Assembly (NCBI GenBank): GCA_023055505.1
Contig: JALIRH010000031.1
Span: forward strand, 1,503,485-1,567,484
DNA from: Callipepla californica brunnescens
Taxonomy: Eukaryota > Chordata > Aves > Galliformes > Odontophoridae
Direction of reading: 5' to 3'
DNA length: 64,000 nt
Part shown: positions 45,510 to 57,852 of the stretch, piece by piece
Numbering within the stretch: the stretch's first letter is position 1
How the letters are laid out: each line of letters opens with the position of its first letter
Made by a program: the position numbers and the translations under genes
The notes under the pieces: generated by a model
The model's database searches: none
The model's input: only the letters and a program-made list of their open reading frames with translations
Told to the model about the DNA's origin: nothing

Positions 45510-47754
45510 TTGTAAGTAACCTCAGTTACCAAGTAGCAATTAGTACCTTTTTTAATCAAAAACTGGCTTGAAAGATGGGAAGTAATTCAATGATCAGAAA
45601 AAGAAGAAAATACACGGGGTCAAGAAAACTGAACGAATTTCTTTCTTCAACAGTCTGAGGAAGCTTATTTAAAAAAGACAGTTTCATTTTCATCACTGTT
45701 CACTTTCAGTACTAGAGAGCAGTGAATATGATCTATTCCTCATTCTCAGTGATTTGTGTACTAGATAGAGGTCTGTTCACAAGGAACAAATTTAGCTGAG
45801 ACTTCTCATAGCATCCCATGTCCTATCACCATCAGAATCTCCTGCAGACCCCGCAAGAAGAGTTTTTGAACCCTCTTTTCAAAGCCAGAACAAAACTAAT
45901 TTCCTGTTGCATCTTTCCCACTTGAGCAGGGCAGACATGGAAAAAAAAAAACAGAAAGCAGTTCTCTCCAATTTGCAAGTGGGTGCTGTTCCCAAAATGG
46001 GTTCTATGAATTCCTCATCACAGTTTGTCCTCTTCACAGTTCCTTCCTTTGAGTTATTTCTACAGAGAAAAATCAGATTTGTGTTCAAGAAAGAATCCAT
46101 TAACCAAATCAAGGCAAAATTGGAATCCAGAAATATTTTATTTCCTTAGATAGCCTGAGATAAGTGATAAAGGTGGAAAAAAAATGGCATGCAGAACCTC
46201 TTTTCTTGATATCTCAGAACCTCTCTCTCTAGTTTTTGGGTATTTTTTTCTTTTGTTTTATTAAATTTATTTTTTATCTTTATTTTTTAGTCTCCAAATG
46301 ATCCAATTAAATCTATTTTCCCTCCAAATAAAATTTACCTCACTGGCATCTTCAGGCCATGTTGTCTGCGACAATAGCAATAGAAAACATGGGAACACTT
46401 CTGGTTCTAAAATATACTAATTGAAATTAATCTATACTGCAATATCAATTGCCGTAACAGTGTAACTATTTTTGTATTGTCTCACTACTGAGAGAGAATA
46501 ATGTGTAATAGGAGCATGAATTCATAAACCACAATGACAGTTAAACGATATGAATGCATTCTTTTCCTTTTTCTAAGGACGTTTTGTGGGATATTACCTC
46601 AACCTGATATATTATATAGATTAAGTAGACATTAGGGTACATGATATATTTGTTTCTCACTGTGAAACCCCAATAGCTTCATCATCATATCTGTGAGCAT
46701 AGAAATCAAACTTTTTGTATAACATTCTACACTGAATCATGAACATACATTAGACATAGTAATTCCCAGTTAATTTAATAACAGAGGTTTGTCAAAAATT
46801 ATGAATTTTTGAGTGAGGTGGGTTCCCTGGAAGACATGTAGGGAAACTCCTCTAGTACACATAAGAGAAATACCAGTTGATCTGTCTTAAGAAAACAAAG
46901 GCAAAAAATGTTAACATAAATTAATACTCATGTTCATTGTAATAATAAAAATATTCACACACATTAAAACATACTCCTTATAGCAACAAAAATATATTTA
47001 GTCATATATGTATATATGTATTTTTACAAGCATATGTGTCTCACTGCAAATGTGCACACATATATGGTATATATATATATATGTTAACATAGGATGGATA
47101 TGTCTCCTTTCCCTCATAAAACACAATTTTTCTATTCAATAGTAGTTGAGGGAGGAAAGGTTTGGGGATAAATTTTTTAACCCTAAAGCTCAAGCGTTTT
47201 CTCTTTTCTCCTTCCATCTTTTCTGCCATAGATAACAAGCCATGAACATGTCTCTAAGAACTCTCCAGGTAGCTGACAGCAAGTGCTTTCAAGTTGCTCT
47301 GTTCATGTCCTAGAGCTGGCATGTGACTTTTCCCATCTCTCCTGTCACCTGAACACCAATTTTACTTTTTCATTCTGATGAATTTCAACCACCTGTGAAT
47401 AGGACTTTGCCCTTCTGGGATGTTCCCAATTACCCCACCTCCTTCTGCCCCTCCCATTTTATAGGAAACCTCTCAGTGGTATTTGAAGCCATTGACACAC
47501 TATTTCAGTACGTATTCACTTCTCTGCACAGAAAATCTCTTTGGATCTGGTGTAAAACCCATTGCTTCCTTTTTATATCAAAGAGAATTCGTAAACTCTG
47601 AAGAATCTCTGCAATTTCTAAAGTCAGGTCAGAAAAAAAATTCACTGCTTTCTGTAGAAAGTCAAAATGTAAAAGTATAAGCCCTTCTTGGATGTTCTGG
47701 ATGTGGTTATCCTACATGTTTAAACTATGTAATATCTAATAATGCAAAGGACAG

Positions 47755-47786
47755 GATATATATGTATATATATATACGTGTATATA
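47755..47786. repeat. (TA)n microsatellite
   Basis: Interrupted TA/TGTA units. A similar tract lies at 47060-47083. Confidence 0.85.
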
Positions 47787-47944
47787 AAATGTTACTCTGA
47801 AGGAACTTCTATTTTAGAGAGGGTGAGATAAAACTTTTTTGGTAAATAAAGACAGGAAATTATGTTAACACTTTAATTTGTGCAGTTTATGTTTTGCTTC
47901 TTTTGATAGTCAGGACTCAGTGTAAAATAAACCTTTCACATAAT

Positions 47945-48530
47945 CAAACACAGTATTGTAGGGATTGAAAGGAAACAGTGGAAATCCTCCACTAAATCCA
48001 CTACTAAAGCAGGTTTCCTACAGTGTGTTACACAGGTAGGCATTCAGGTGGGTTTTGAACATCTCTAGAGAGTCCACAATCTCCCTGGGTAGCATGTTCC
48101 AGTGATATGTCACCCACTCAGTAAAGTTCTTTCTTGTGTTCAGATGGAACTTCCTGTATTGCATCTTGTGCCCACTACCCCTTGTCCTCTTGCTAAGCAA
48201 CATTAACAATAGCGTGGCCACACCCTCTTGACATCTTCCCTTTAAATATTAAGAGACTTTGATGAGATCCATTTTCAGACTTTTCCAGGCTGGACTATCC
48301 CAGATATCTCAGCCTTTCCTGATATGGGAGGTGCTACAGAGCTCTAATCATCACTGTGACCCTTCATAGAACCCTATAGGAGATCACCATCTGTTTTGAA
48401 CTGGGGAGCCCAGATCTAGACAAAGTACTCCAGATGTGACCAGAGCAGAGTGGAAAGATCACCTCACTCAGCCTGCTGGCCACACTCTTCGTAATCTACC
48501 CCATCATCTTGGCTATTCTCAGAACTTCTT
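47945..48530 (-). mobile_element. CR1: CR1 LINE, ORF2 C-terminus and 3' end (minus)
   Basis: Landmarks on the plus strand are GGGATTGAAAGGAAACAGTG, CACAGGTAGGCATTCAGGTG, ACTGGGGAGCCCAGATCTAG and TCAGCCTGCTGGCCACACTC. The minus frame 48018-48221 gives RTRGSGHKMQYRKFHLNTRK, the ORF2 tail. It is moderately diverged, with the terminal octamer tail lost. Confidence 0.9.
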
Positions 48531-49764
48531 TTATATATAAATGTCAGAAAGAGAAATAGATACTAAAATTTTGTTAATAGTGGTAACAAGCAGAGGATTA
48601 TAGCAAAATGATATATGTTAGGTGTATCATATTATTAAATATAAATCAATAAGAATAACTGGATGATAAATTAAGGATCAAGTCATGAGCACCTTGTTTA
48701 GAATTGCATTTATTCAAGAAATAAGCACCATCAAGTCTAGTAAATTTACTCATACAAATAACTAGTGTTTTACTCGATTACATTCATAAATTATGGACAT
48801 CTAACGTCTAAATCCTCCCTCTATATTTGGTATAAAATTGTTGTGCTTTAGCCAAAATAAACGATTATTGGTATGTTTTTAGCAGAGATGGTAAAACCCT
48901 TCAAAAACGAAGGTGGCAATAACTGGCATGTAACAGAATTCATAGAAGTACAAAGCAGTATAAGTTTGTTGTTGTTGTTGTTGTTTTTGTGTTTGTTTTT
49001 GTTTTGCATTTTACATTTTGCATTTTGTCCCATTTCTACTTATGATCAAATAGTACTTATTTCTAACAGCAACTTTGCTTTCACAGACACTTGATACAAT
49101 TTTCAGTCTGGTATCTCTAGCTCGCCCTAAACTATAGCTGATATATATACTACCCTGGCAGAAAGTCTGACTTATACTACTTTTTACATCTAGCAATATG
49201 TGCATTTTTATTTTCTCTGAGTTTCCTAGCCTAACCTGATTTTACAGATGAACAAATACCTGCCCATCACAACCAGTATCTTCAATACAAGGTTCCAGTA
49301 CATCACCTGCACTTGAGTTCTTCTCAATGGAGGAATATGTAATGAAGTTTGTGGAATATAGATGTAAAGAATACACAATGTATAGACGGAATTAAATAGG
49401 TGGGAAAGAAAAAGTTTTCCTCCAGGGATGAAATGGTTGGTTGGAATTCATGAGTCATTCTGTATGGAGCTAGAAGAGTTGAGCATTGACGTTAAAACAC
49501 AGATGCATTCAACTTGCTTTCAACAAAGTTAATCTGGATCTTTCCTTTATTTTGTCCATATCACTAATAAAACAGGCAGCAGGAATTTTACTGTTTTTGA
49601 CTAGCAGCAGAGGAAATGGAAATATTACAACTCCTGCTCTTCATGTGGTAGTCAATCTGAAATACCTGATGAATTTCATGTATTCATTCATTTGGGAGTC
49701 TAGCTTGCCTTTAAAAAGTTCTCATTCTTTTCAGTTCATTACCTTCCATGAACAGCTGTGCTTG
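48531..49764. other. unique sequence with a (TTG)n microsatellite
   Basis: The (GTT)n run is at 48966-48984. The 113-codon plus frame beginning at 49486 has no recognisable domain and runs into the LTR at 49765. Nothing else was seen. Confidence 0.5.
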
Positions 49765-49998
49765 TGTCATGGTTCTGTGTTGTCTTGTATTTTACATCAT
49801 ATCATCATGTACTGCAGTGGGAGTTAAAGAGTTAATGAGTTCTGTGGATTGTCAATAGTTCCAGGTACACTTGTCCCAGAAGAGAAAAACTACATACCCC
49901 AGAGGACTTTGCATTACTTTGTGTTTTTCCATTTTCCACTCAGAGGGAAATATAAAACCGTTGGCAAGTCACGAGATCCTTGCTCTTTTCCCTTTCAG
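49765..49998 (+). mobile_element. LTR U3/R part of a folded-back LTR (plus arm)
   Basis: It starts TGTCATGGTTCTGTGTTGTC and contains GCAGTGGGAGTTAAAGAGTT, CCCCAGAGGACTTTGCATTA and TATAAAACCG. This is the best-preserved U3 of the family. It stops at CCTTTCAG, where the sequence switches to the opposite strand of the same LTR. Confidence 0.85.
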
Positions 49999-50002
49999 AG
50001 AA

Positions 50003-50165
50003 AATGAAGCTAATAAATCAAATAAAATGAGAGAGTGTGTCCAAAAAAACAAAGGCCTTACTCTTACACTGAAGGTAAGGCAGCTGGGGGGGCTCACACA
50101 CTGCTGGGATGATCCGAAAGGGAAAAAACAGAGGGATCTCATGGCTTCTCAATGCAAGTTGTGAG
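50003..50165 (-). mobile_element. LTR middle part, inverted arm of the folded-back LTR (minus)
   Basis: ATGAAGCTAATAAATCAAAT, AAAGGCCTTACTCTTACACT, GATCCGAAAGGGAAAAAACA and GAGGGATCTCATGGCTTCTC are the complement of the family's U3 end, R and first part of U5. The last ~60 bp are complementary to the end of the plus arm (about 49955-49998), giving a hairpin-capable structure. The remaining U5 is absent. Confidence 0.8.
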
Positions 50166-53100
50166 TATCGTTAAGTTGTACTGAAGATACCTCGCACAGA
50201 TGTTTGGAAGCAGTACATCCTGGAAAAGATGCTAAATATACATAGGGAGTTAGAAAGGATGTGTGTGTGATAAATGGGCTTTCTATCTTAGTCCAAGACT
50301 TAGAATACTATTCAGAGCATCAGGATTCTCTAGCAACTGGTGAAATGATAGATAAATTGCATGAAATCTACCTGAAAGTGATGCATGTAGAAGGTGCAGG
50401 GCTTCATGACCCTTGGGAATTTTGATGCTACTGTCAGTAGAAATATGACATCAGTAACAATAGAAAAGTTACAATACATTTAGTGTAACTCTCAGTGAGA
50501 AAAATGTCTTCCGAAATGATATGGTAATTGTCTGATAATTATTCAAGTAAATTCCCTGTATTCCAAGTTATGTCACATATTGATCTGCAGCAATTTTTTT
50601 CTTCAGAAATCATTGTGAAGGTTTCTGAGAATCCACCAGGAATTATGTTCATTGATGGGATGTTTCCCCAAAGCGAATAGTATTCATTTAATTTTGACAG
50701 TGACGCCTTTGCTGGATCTTTCTAAAGCAAGTTATTTGCTATGAGATAATATCTTTTCTTATGTTTGCTTTTTAATCTCAGAGTTAATCTCAGATTAATA
50801 TATTTGAATTATAATGTTTCTCAGATAGTTTATAGCATCTAAATTTAATTTGTACTTGGACATCTTCAAATCTGAGCATGAGTGTGGTAAAATTATAAGA
50901 TTAAAATGAAACTATCATATTTTGTTAATATATAAGAGGATCACCTGTGATTCCATTCAGATTTAATTGAGGATTTGCCTTTTTCTCAAATGAGATAAAA
51001 ATTCTGTTTGTATTGTTTACAAATGTAGTCTTAGCTGCGTCTGTCTGATTCCTCCTTCTATCAAGTTGTCTTTTTTTTTTTAAAGAAACCACAATCCTCA
51101 AGTTGTTGACTAACGAACAACAGGATAATTCATACTATTTTTTCCTGATAGCAGTGTATAAAAATGAATATTAGGGTTGTTTTCTTGTACATCACAGCCA
51201 CTAAGTAACAAAAGATATAGTGGAATGCAAAAGCTTGTTTGTCTTGATGTTCCAATTGCACAGTGACTTTTTTATTAGTTAACTTCACAGAAACAGAATT
51301 TTAAGATAATGTTCTTGCGTACTGTTATTTTTCTTCTTGAAATAAAATGTAGTGGTTAAGTAAAGCCTAATATTGAATTCAGTTACAGCTAACAACTAGA
51401 AACTAAGAGTTAAGGGATATCAGCTGGTGACTCTTTTTTATTTGAAGTACTGTCTTTGAAAAGATGACTTGAACCATAGAATATTCATTTGATAAAAAAT
51501 AATTACTTAAGCGAAGGCAGTGATTATTACTTCAAGTTCTAGTAGCTAGTTTGTTTTGAAAGGAATTACAGTTATTTACTGTAATTATAATAGCGTGTGG
51601 CATTTCCTTTGCAATCTCCTTAGTGTTCAGATTATTATGGCTGGGACAAGATACCTCAACTGTCCAGTAGGTAGCACACCTGAAATATTTTCATCATTTC
51701 TAGATGAGTAATGAAATGTTGAACTAGAGTCAGGTTTTGACTTTAAAGAGTTGAGCTTACACACAAAATTTGCAGTACAAATAATTCTGGTAGTATGCAG
51801 TTTAAGGGATTTGATGAAGTATAAGTGAGAAAGGTTCCATAATAAGTTGAAAACTTCATGTCATTGTGTTAGAGTAGATGGGATAATGTTTCTTTGGGAG
51901 CCCTGATAATGAAGTTCCTTTCAACATTAATGTTTACAGTTCCTGTTTTATTATTTATGGCTTAACTCATAGGAAGAACCCCATAGGGAAAATACTGTTA
52001 ACTTGAATAATTATTCATCATGAAATTCCTATTAATTCTTAACACTTAGTACAGAGGGTACAATAAACATGGTGTATCTATTAGGCTGACTTTGAAATCA
52101 TGCAGGCTAGAGTAATGAAGAGAACATTTAATAACAATAAGTGGGTTAACAATAACATTCACTCATTGGGACTGTTGTCATCCCAAGCTATTGTAACCTG
52201 TATAAGAGAGAGATGGGACTAGATTCACAATTCCAAGTTCAGGGGTAATTCTATTGACTTTATGATCCCTTCAGGCCAAATAAATTATTAGTGAGGTATG
52301 AACAAATGAAAAAGGCCCAGAACGCTATAAAAGTCACTCCAGTTGAAAGGATATATTAGCTGTCATTCACCTGGAAATGATTATGCTGCAGACAGGCAAT
52401 GGGATTAGAACACTTGGTCTCTCTTTTTCTCATGAATCTTTCTGGCCAGAACACCTTTATTTTGTTTCTGTAGATGATCTACTTTGATTTTCATTTGATG
52501 AACACAAATGTTTTATTCAGTCTCATTAAAGTATCCAATATATTTTCTTAAAAGTGCGTGGTTCTATACATACATGTGTACAGCCTTTGAGAATGGTATG
52601 CATGAAGATATCTCCCTCAAAGCATTTTTATAGCTGTAGTTCTGTACCTTTGTAAATTTGGAACTGGAGGATCTTTCAAAATTATTAAAAAATTGTTTGG
52701 TAGATGTCATATTTTATAATAAATGGAATTATATATCTAATTCACTATGACCTTGACTGGCCCATGTACCATAATATTTAATGAATTTTATCTCTTTAAT
52801 ATGCTTATCTGTTCTCCCTAGACATTTCTGCACTCACTGAAAAGTGTGCACCTCTTTTCTCAGATGTCTAACATTGTTATGGAATTGTTTTCTTTCTGGA
52901 GACAGAAATGGAGACAGATAATGGAGATTATCGTATTAATGATTTTGATTAATTTTTCTTTATTTTTTTTATAAGATTGAAAGACAGATTTTTTCTTTTT
53001 TTGTAATAATTCCTTTCTTATCTCTCCTTGTACTTGCTAAGTGGAGCAATATGCTCAAACATTTTTGGGATTGTGGTGATCCTGTCCAAAGTTACTATTT

Positions 53101-53437
53101 AGCACATAAGTAAATTTTCTTCTCCCTCCTCAAGATCTAATTAAATGCCAGTGAATTTGTCTACTAGCCTTTTTCTTCAAAGAATGCTCAATCAACTATG
53201 CTTAGTACATGTGAAATTTCAGTGTACCTTTCTCTTTATTATTTCTCAGCTTATCCGGACCCTATTAGTCTCTGAGCTAAGGTTCAAACCTGACATCTGA
53301 GGGACACTAGTATGCTGTGAGCTCCCATTATCGTTAATGAATGGCCATGGCCATGACTTAATGATTAACTGCTTTGAGAAGTTGTCCTGGCTGCGTTTTA
53401 GTCTGCTCTGTTAAGCACATGGGTTGATTTAGTAAAA
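50166..53437. other. 3.3-kb repeat-free block
   Basis: No transposon, microsatellite longer than ~12 bp, or coding frame was recognised. With 34.4-38.3 kb and 57.2-61.4 kb it is one of the main uninvaded stretches, and hence a place to look for conserved non-coding elements. Confidence 0.45.
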
Positions 53438-55545
53438 TCATAGAATGCCTCAGTTTGGAAGGGACCTCGAAGATCTTTGAGTTACAAGCCTCCTGCCTCA
53501 AACAGGGTTACCAGCATCTAATATGAATCAAGATGCCCAGGGCCCCATCAAACTTGAATGCTTCCATGGACAGGCCATCCACAACCTCTCTGGGCAACCT
53601 GTTCCAGCATTCCATTATCTCACTACGCAGTCAGTGCAAAACTTCCCTCTGACATCTAATCTAAATCTTACCTCCTTTAGTTTGAAACCATTCCTTCTTG
53701 TACTATCACTATCTACCCCGGGAAAAAATTGATTTATCTCCTGTATCTCCCTTTAAGTACTGAAACACTGTAATGAGATGTTCCCTCAGCCTTCCCTTCT
53801 CCAGACTGAAAGGCTCAGCTCCTTCAGTCTGGTTTCACAGGAGAGGTGCTCCAGCCTTCTGATCATCCTCGTGGCCCTCCTCTGGACCCTCTCCAGAATC
53901 TCAACATCTTTCCTGTATTGCAAGTCCCAGACCTGGACACAACAGTTCAGATGGGACCTTACAATGTCAAAGAGGGGCAATCACCTCCCTTGCCCTGCTG
54001 GTCACCCCTCTTCTGTTACAACACAGGATACTGTTGTCTTTCTGGGCTCCAACTGCACACTGCTGGCTCATGTAACATTTTTCATCAAGAAGGACTCCTA
54101 AGTCCTTCTCAGCAAATCTACTCACAGAGTACTTCCCCCTGTCTGTAAATATACCTGGGATTACTCCAAAACAAGTGCAAAACCGTGCACTTTGCTTTGT
54201 TGAACATCATTAGGTTCACATGTACCCATCTTTTGATTTTATCTAGGTCCCTCTGGATGGCATCCCATCCTTCTGCCTTATCAACTACACCACTCACCCA
54301 GATATCATCAGAAAAATTGCTGAGAGTGCGCTCAAGTTAATTACCTGTGTGCTCAAGTTAATTACCTGTGTAACTGATAAAGATGTTAAAGAGTATAAAT
54401 CTCAAGATTGACCTCTGGTGGAAACTGTTCATCACTGGCTTCCACCTGGACATAGAACGAATGACCTTGATCCTCTAGCTGTAACCTTACATCCAGTTCC
54501 TTATCCACTGAATAGTTCATCATTCAAATCCATATTTCTCTAATTTAAAGATAAGGATGTGGTGGGGGACCATATCAAAGGTCCTTCTTAAACCCAAGTA
54601 GGGGTTTAAGAATTGCTTTCCAATTACCCAATTGCTTTCCCACTGTCCACCAGTACTGTCACTCCATCATAGAAGGCCACTAGAATGAACAGACAACTTT
54701 TCTTTGGTAAAGACATACTGGCTGTCTTAAATTACCTGTTCATCCCTCATATGCCCTAACATGTCTTCCGGGAGGATCTGTCTCTTGATCTGCCCAGGTA
54801 CAGACATGAGGCTTACAGGCCTGTACTTCTCTGAGTCCTTATTCCTTCACTTTTAAAAGGGAGTGATGTTTTCATTTTTTCCAGTCACTGAAAGCTTCAC
54901 TTGACAGCCATGACTTTTCAAACATTATGGAGAGTGGTTCAGTAACCACATTAACCATCTCCCTTAGGACTCTGGGATGCACATTGCCCACCCCTACAAA
55001 CCTGTACACATTCAGTTTCATAAGGAAGTCTTGAATTTTCTCTGACTTTATTTTAAAGTAGGGAGAAGTTTGCTTCCCCAGTTCCCACCAAGAGAAATAT
55101 GTGAGAAATATGAAAATTCTGTCTGTCAGTGAAGGCTAAGGCAAAGAACTCATTGAATACCTCAGCCATCTCCATGTCTGCTGTAGCCAGTTCTCCTTTC
55201 TCATTTACCAGTGTAGGCGTATTCTCCTTGTCTTCTCTCTTCTGAACAGTGTACTTATGGAACACCTTCTTGTTTTTAACATCTCTCACTGGGTTCAATT
55301 CCTTCTGTGCCTTGGCTTTCCTAATTCCATCTCAGCATGTCCAGACAGCATCCCTGTATTCTTTCCAGACTATGCATCCTTGTTTTCACTGCCTAAACAT
55401 GTCTTTCTCATCCTCTGTTTGACCAGCATGTCCTTGCTAAACCATTATGGTTTCCTTCCTCTTTTGCTTCTTTTCCTGTACTGAGTTACAGAGAGCTTTC
55501 ATGCTCTCAGGAAGGCATGTTTACTGAGAAGCCAGCTTCACTTCA
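53438..55545 (-). mobile_element. CR1: longest CR1 copy, 2.1 kb of ORF2 and 3' end (minus)
   Basis: The 3' end is at 53438 (AAAATCATAGAATGCCTCAG). Going right, it passes the ORF2 C-terminus (53786-53980 minus: LLDIVRSHLNCCVQVWDL-like), the reverse transcriptase region (54200-54900), and the linker before it (55053-55298 minus: KENTPTLVNEKGELATADME, then MAEVFNEFFALAFTD). It stops near 55545 before the endonuclease. Frames are broken at many points, so it is old. A 21-bp tandem duplication lies within it at 54330-54371. Confidence 0.92.
54330..54371. repeat. 21-bp tandem duplication inside CR1
   Basis: GCTCAAGTTAATTACCTGTG recurs with period 21. CR1 itself has no such repeat at this point, so it arose after insertion. 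Confidence 0.9.
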
Positions 55546-55769
55546 CTTCTTTGTCTCAGATACATTCTTTACATAACTAAAAAAAAAAAAAGTGAAAAAC
55601 TGCAAATGATACTGTGATGCATTTGAATGTCAATAAAACAAACTAGCATAAGACCAAATCTTATCATTTTCCTTGGGACAACTTTCTAGATCAGGGGGGT
55701 GCTATAATCTGGTACTATAGCATGGTTTAAATTTGGTTTGTTGCATCTGCTGTGCCATCCCAAACCCAG

Positions 55770-56592
55770 AATGGGTGCATGTGAACTTAATGAGATTCAG
55801 CAAGGCCAAATGTAAATAAGGTGTTGCACTAGGGTTGGAACTATCCCAGTTAGCAGAGGAATCTGAAGCTCAAACACAGGTTTTGGCAGAGAATGGATTG
55901 AGAGAAGCCCTGACAAGGATTTGGGGGTGCTGGTTGATAAAAGACTCAACATGAGTTGGCAGTGTGCTCTTAAAAACCAGAACACCAACCATATCCTGGG
56001 TTGCATCAAGAAAAGTGACCAGCAGGATGAAAGAGGTGATTCTGCCCCTCTACTCTGCTCTTATGAAACCTAACCAGGATTATTGCATCCACTTATAGGG
56101 ACCCCAGTACAAGAAGGAAATGGAGCTGTTGTATCAGGTCCAGAGGGAATGCCACAAAGATTATCAGAATGCTGAGGACACCCCTGTGGGAAAAGGTTGA
56201 AAGAGTTTAGGCTGCTTAGCTTGAAGAAGAGAAGGCTCCAGGAAGGACATTATAGCAGCCTTCCAGCACCTGCAGGGGGCCTAGAGGAAAACTGGGAAGG
56301 GACCTTTTGTAAGGGCATGTAATTACAGGATTAGAGGAAGTGGACTTTAACTGGAAGAATGTAGATTTAAACTTGATATTAGGAAGAAATTTCTTACTGT
56401 GAGTGTGGTGAGACACTGGAACATGTTACTCAGTGAGGTCGTGGATGCCTCTGGAGGCATTCAAGGCCAGGCTGTATGGGGCACTGAGAAACCTGGTCTA
56501 GTGGGAGATGTTCCTGCCTATAGCAGGGGGTATTGATCTAAATGATCTTTACAGTCCTTTCCAATCCAAACCATTCTATGATCCTATGATGC
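55770..56592 (+). mobile_element. CR1: CR1 LINE, ORF2 C-terminus and 3' end (plus)
   Basis: It starts TGTGAACTTAATGAGATTCA (ORF2 after the reverse transcriptase core) and ends CATTCTATGATCCTATGATG. Translation across frames gives the NTNHILGCIKKSDQQDERGD-like and EKRRLQ-type blocks with stops. It lies head to head with the minus-strand CR1 ending at 55545. Confidence 0.9.
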
Positions 56593-56594
56593 TA

Positions 56595-57222
56595 CAACAT
56601 ACATATAGACTAGGAGAAAAACTCACTGTAAGCAGCCCTGCAGAGGAGGATTTGTGGGTCCTGGTGCACAAAAAATCCTGATGCAAGCCAAAAGTGAGCA
56701 CTTGCAGTTCAGAAAGCCAATAGTACTTTGTGATGCATCAAAAGAGAGGTAGCCAGCAAGGAGAGGGAATAGATTGTCCCGCTCAGGTCAGTTGTTATGA
56801 GGCCTCATCTAAACTATTGTGTCCAGGTCTGCAGCCTCCAGTACAGAAGGGAGGTGGAGCTGTTGGAGTGGATTCAGAGAAGAACCATGAAGATAATCAA
56901 AGAGCTTTAGAACCTCTCATATGAAGAAAGCTTAAGAGTGCTCATCTTGTTTAGCTTAGAAAAGAGAAGGCTGCACTTCATTTTGGACTTTAGCACTTAA
57001 CATCAGAAGGGAGACAGAATTTTTATGTGACCTGATAGTGATAGGAAAAAGGGGAATGGTTTAAAATTAAAATAGCAGATATTTAGATTAGAGATTAGGA
57101 GAAAATTTTTTGCTCAGAAGTTGGTAAGGCACTGTCACAGGCTACCCTGGGAAGTGGTGGATGCCCCGTCCTGGAGACAATTTGGATGGGGTGTGGAGCA
57201 GAATTCTATAATTCTATAGCTC
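56595..57222 (+). mobile_element. CR1: CR1 LINE, ORF2 C-terminus and 3' end, second tandem copy (plus)
   Basis: It follows the previous CR1 3' tail within a few bases. Landmarks are CAGAGGAGGATTTGTGGGTC, GCCTCCAGTACAGAAGGGAG, TGGATTCAGAGAAGAACCAT and the end GAATTCTATAATTCTATAGC. It is more diverged than its neighbour, with several deletions, which fits the older copy having been split or abutted by the younger one. Confidence 0.88.
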
Positions 57223-57817
57223 TCAAATAACTCGTTCAGTCCCAAGAAAACCAACAGCAATGTCTGTTTAGCCTCCCTAACTTCCTTGTACTCATAGGTG
57301 GAGTTGTTCTGCAGCTCAGGTGGCATGAGAGAACACTTCAACTTCTTTTATCCCACTGCAGTTTTGTCACAGATAGATTTTCAGGAATTATCTATTGAAA
57401 TTTTCTTAATGGTGACAAGTTTGTAAACCCGTAAGAGAGCTGCTATGTTTCCAGGGCAAAACCGTATACTTTCTTTTTCCTTTGTAGCCCTTCTCCAAGC
57501 TCCACATACCTCTTACCTGTTCTTGCTTGCTGCTTACACTCAGAAGACCTTCTTCCATTCCATCTTGTTCTGTGAAATTCGGAGTGTTCTTATAGGGTTG
57601 ATAACATTAATATAAAAAGTCCTTCTCTCTAGACTTCTTTGTGCTCTCTTCTCAGAGCTGTTTTGTCCTGCCAAAAATTTAAGTCATTGTGTTCTACTTG
57701 AACAGTGCAGAACATCTTTGGAGTCAGTGATCTTAATGGTACAAAACAATTTTTGTGTAATTGTCTTCTCTTTTGCCCCTAGCAACTGCTATTATCTTCA
57801 CAACACAGAATATTCGT

Positions 57818-57852
57818 TATATATATATATATGTATGTATGTATGTATGTAT
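57818..57852. repeat. (TA)n(GTAT)n microsatellite
   Basis: About seven TA units followed by about five GTAT units. Confidence 0.9.

Larger units (their letters stand above)
43491..47944. other. 4.4-kb block without recognised transposons
   Basis: It contains T runs (43987-44000), a 15-bp minisatellite (45468-45509) and (TA)n tracts near 47060-47080 and 47755-47780. No coding region was recognised. A possible short first-exon-like stretch at 45350-45379, ending in GAAAG|GTAAGT, is noted but unconvincing. Confidence 0.45.
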
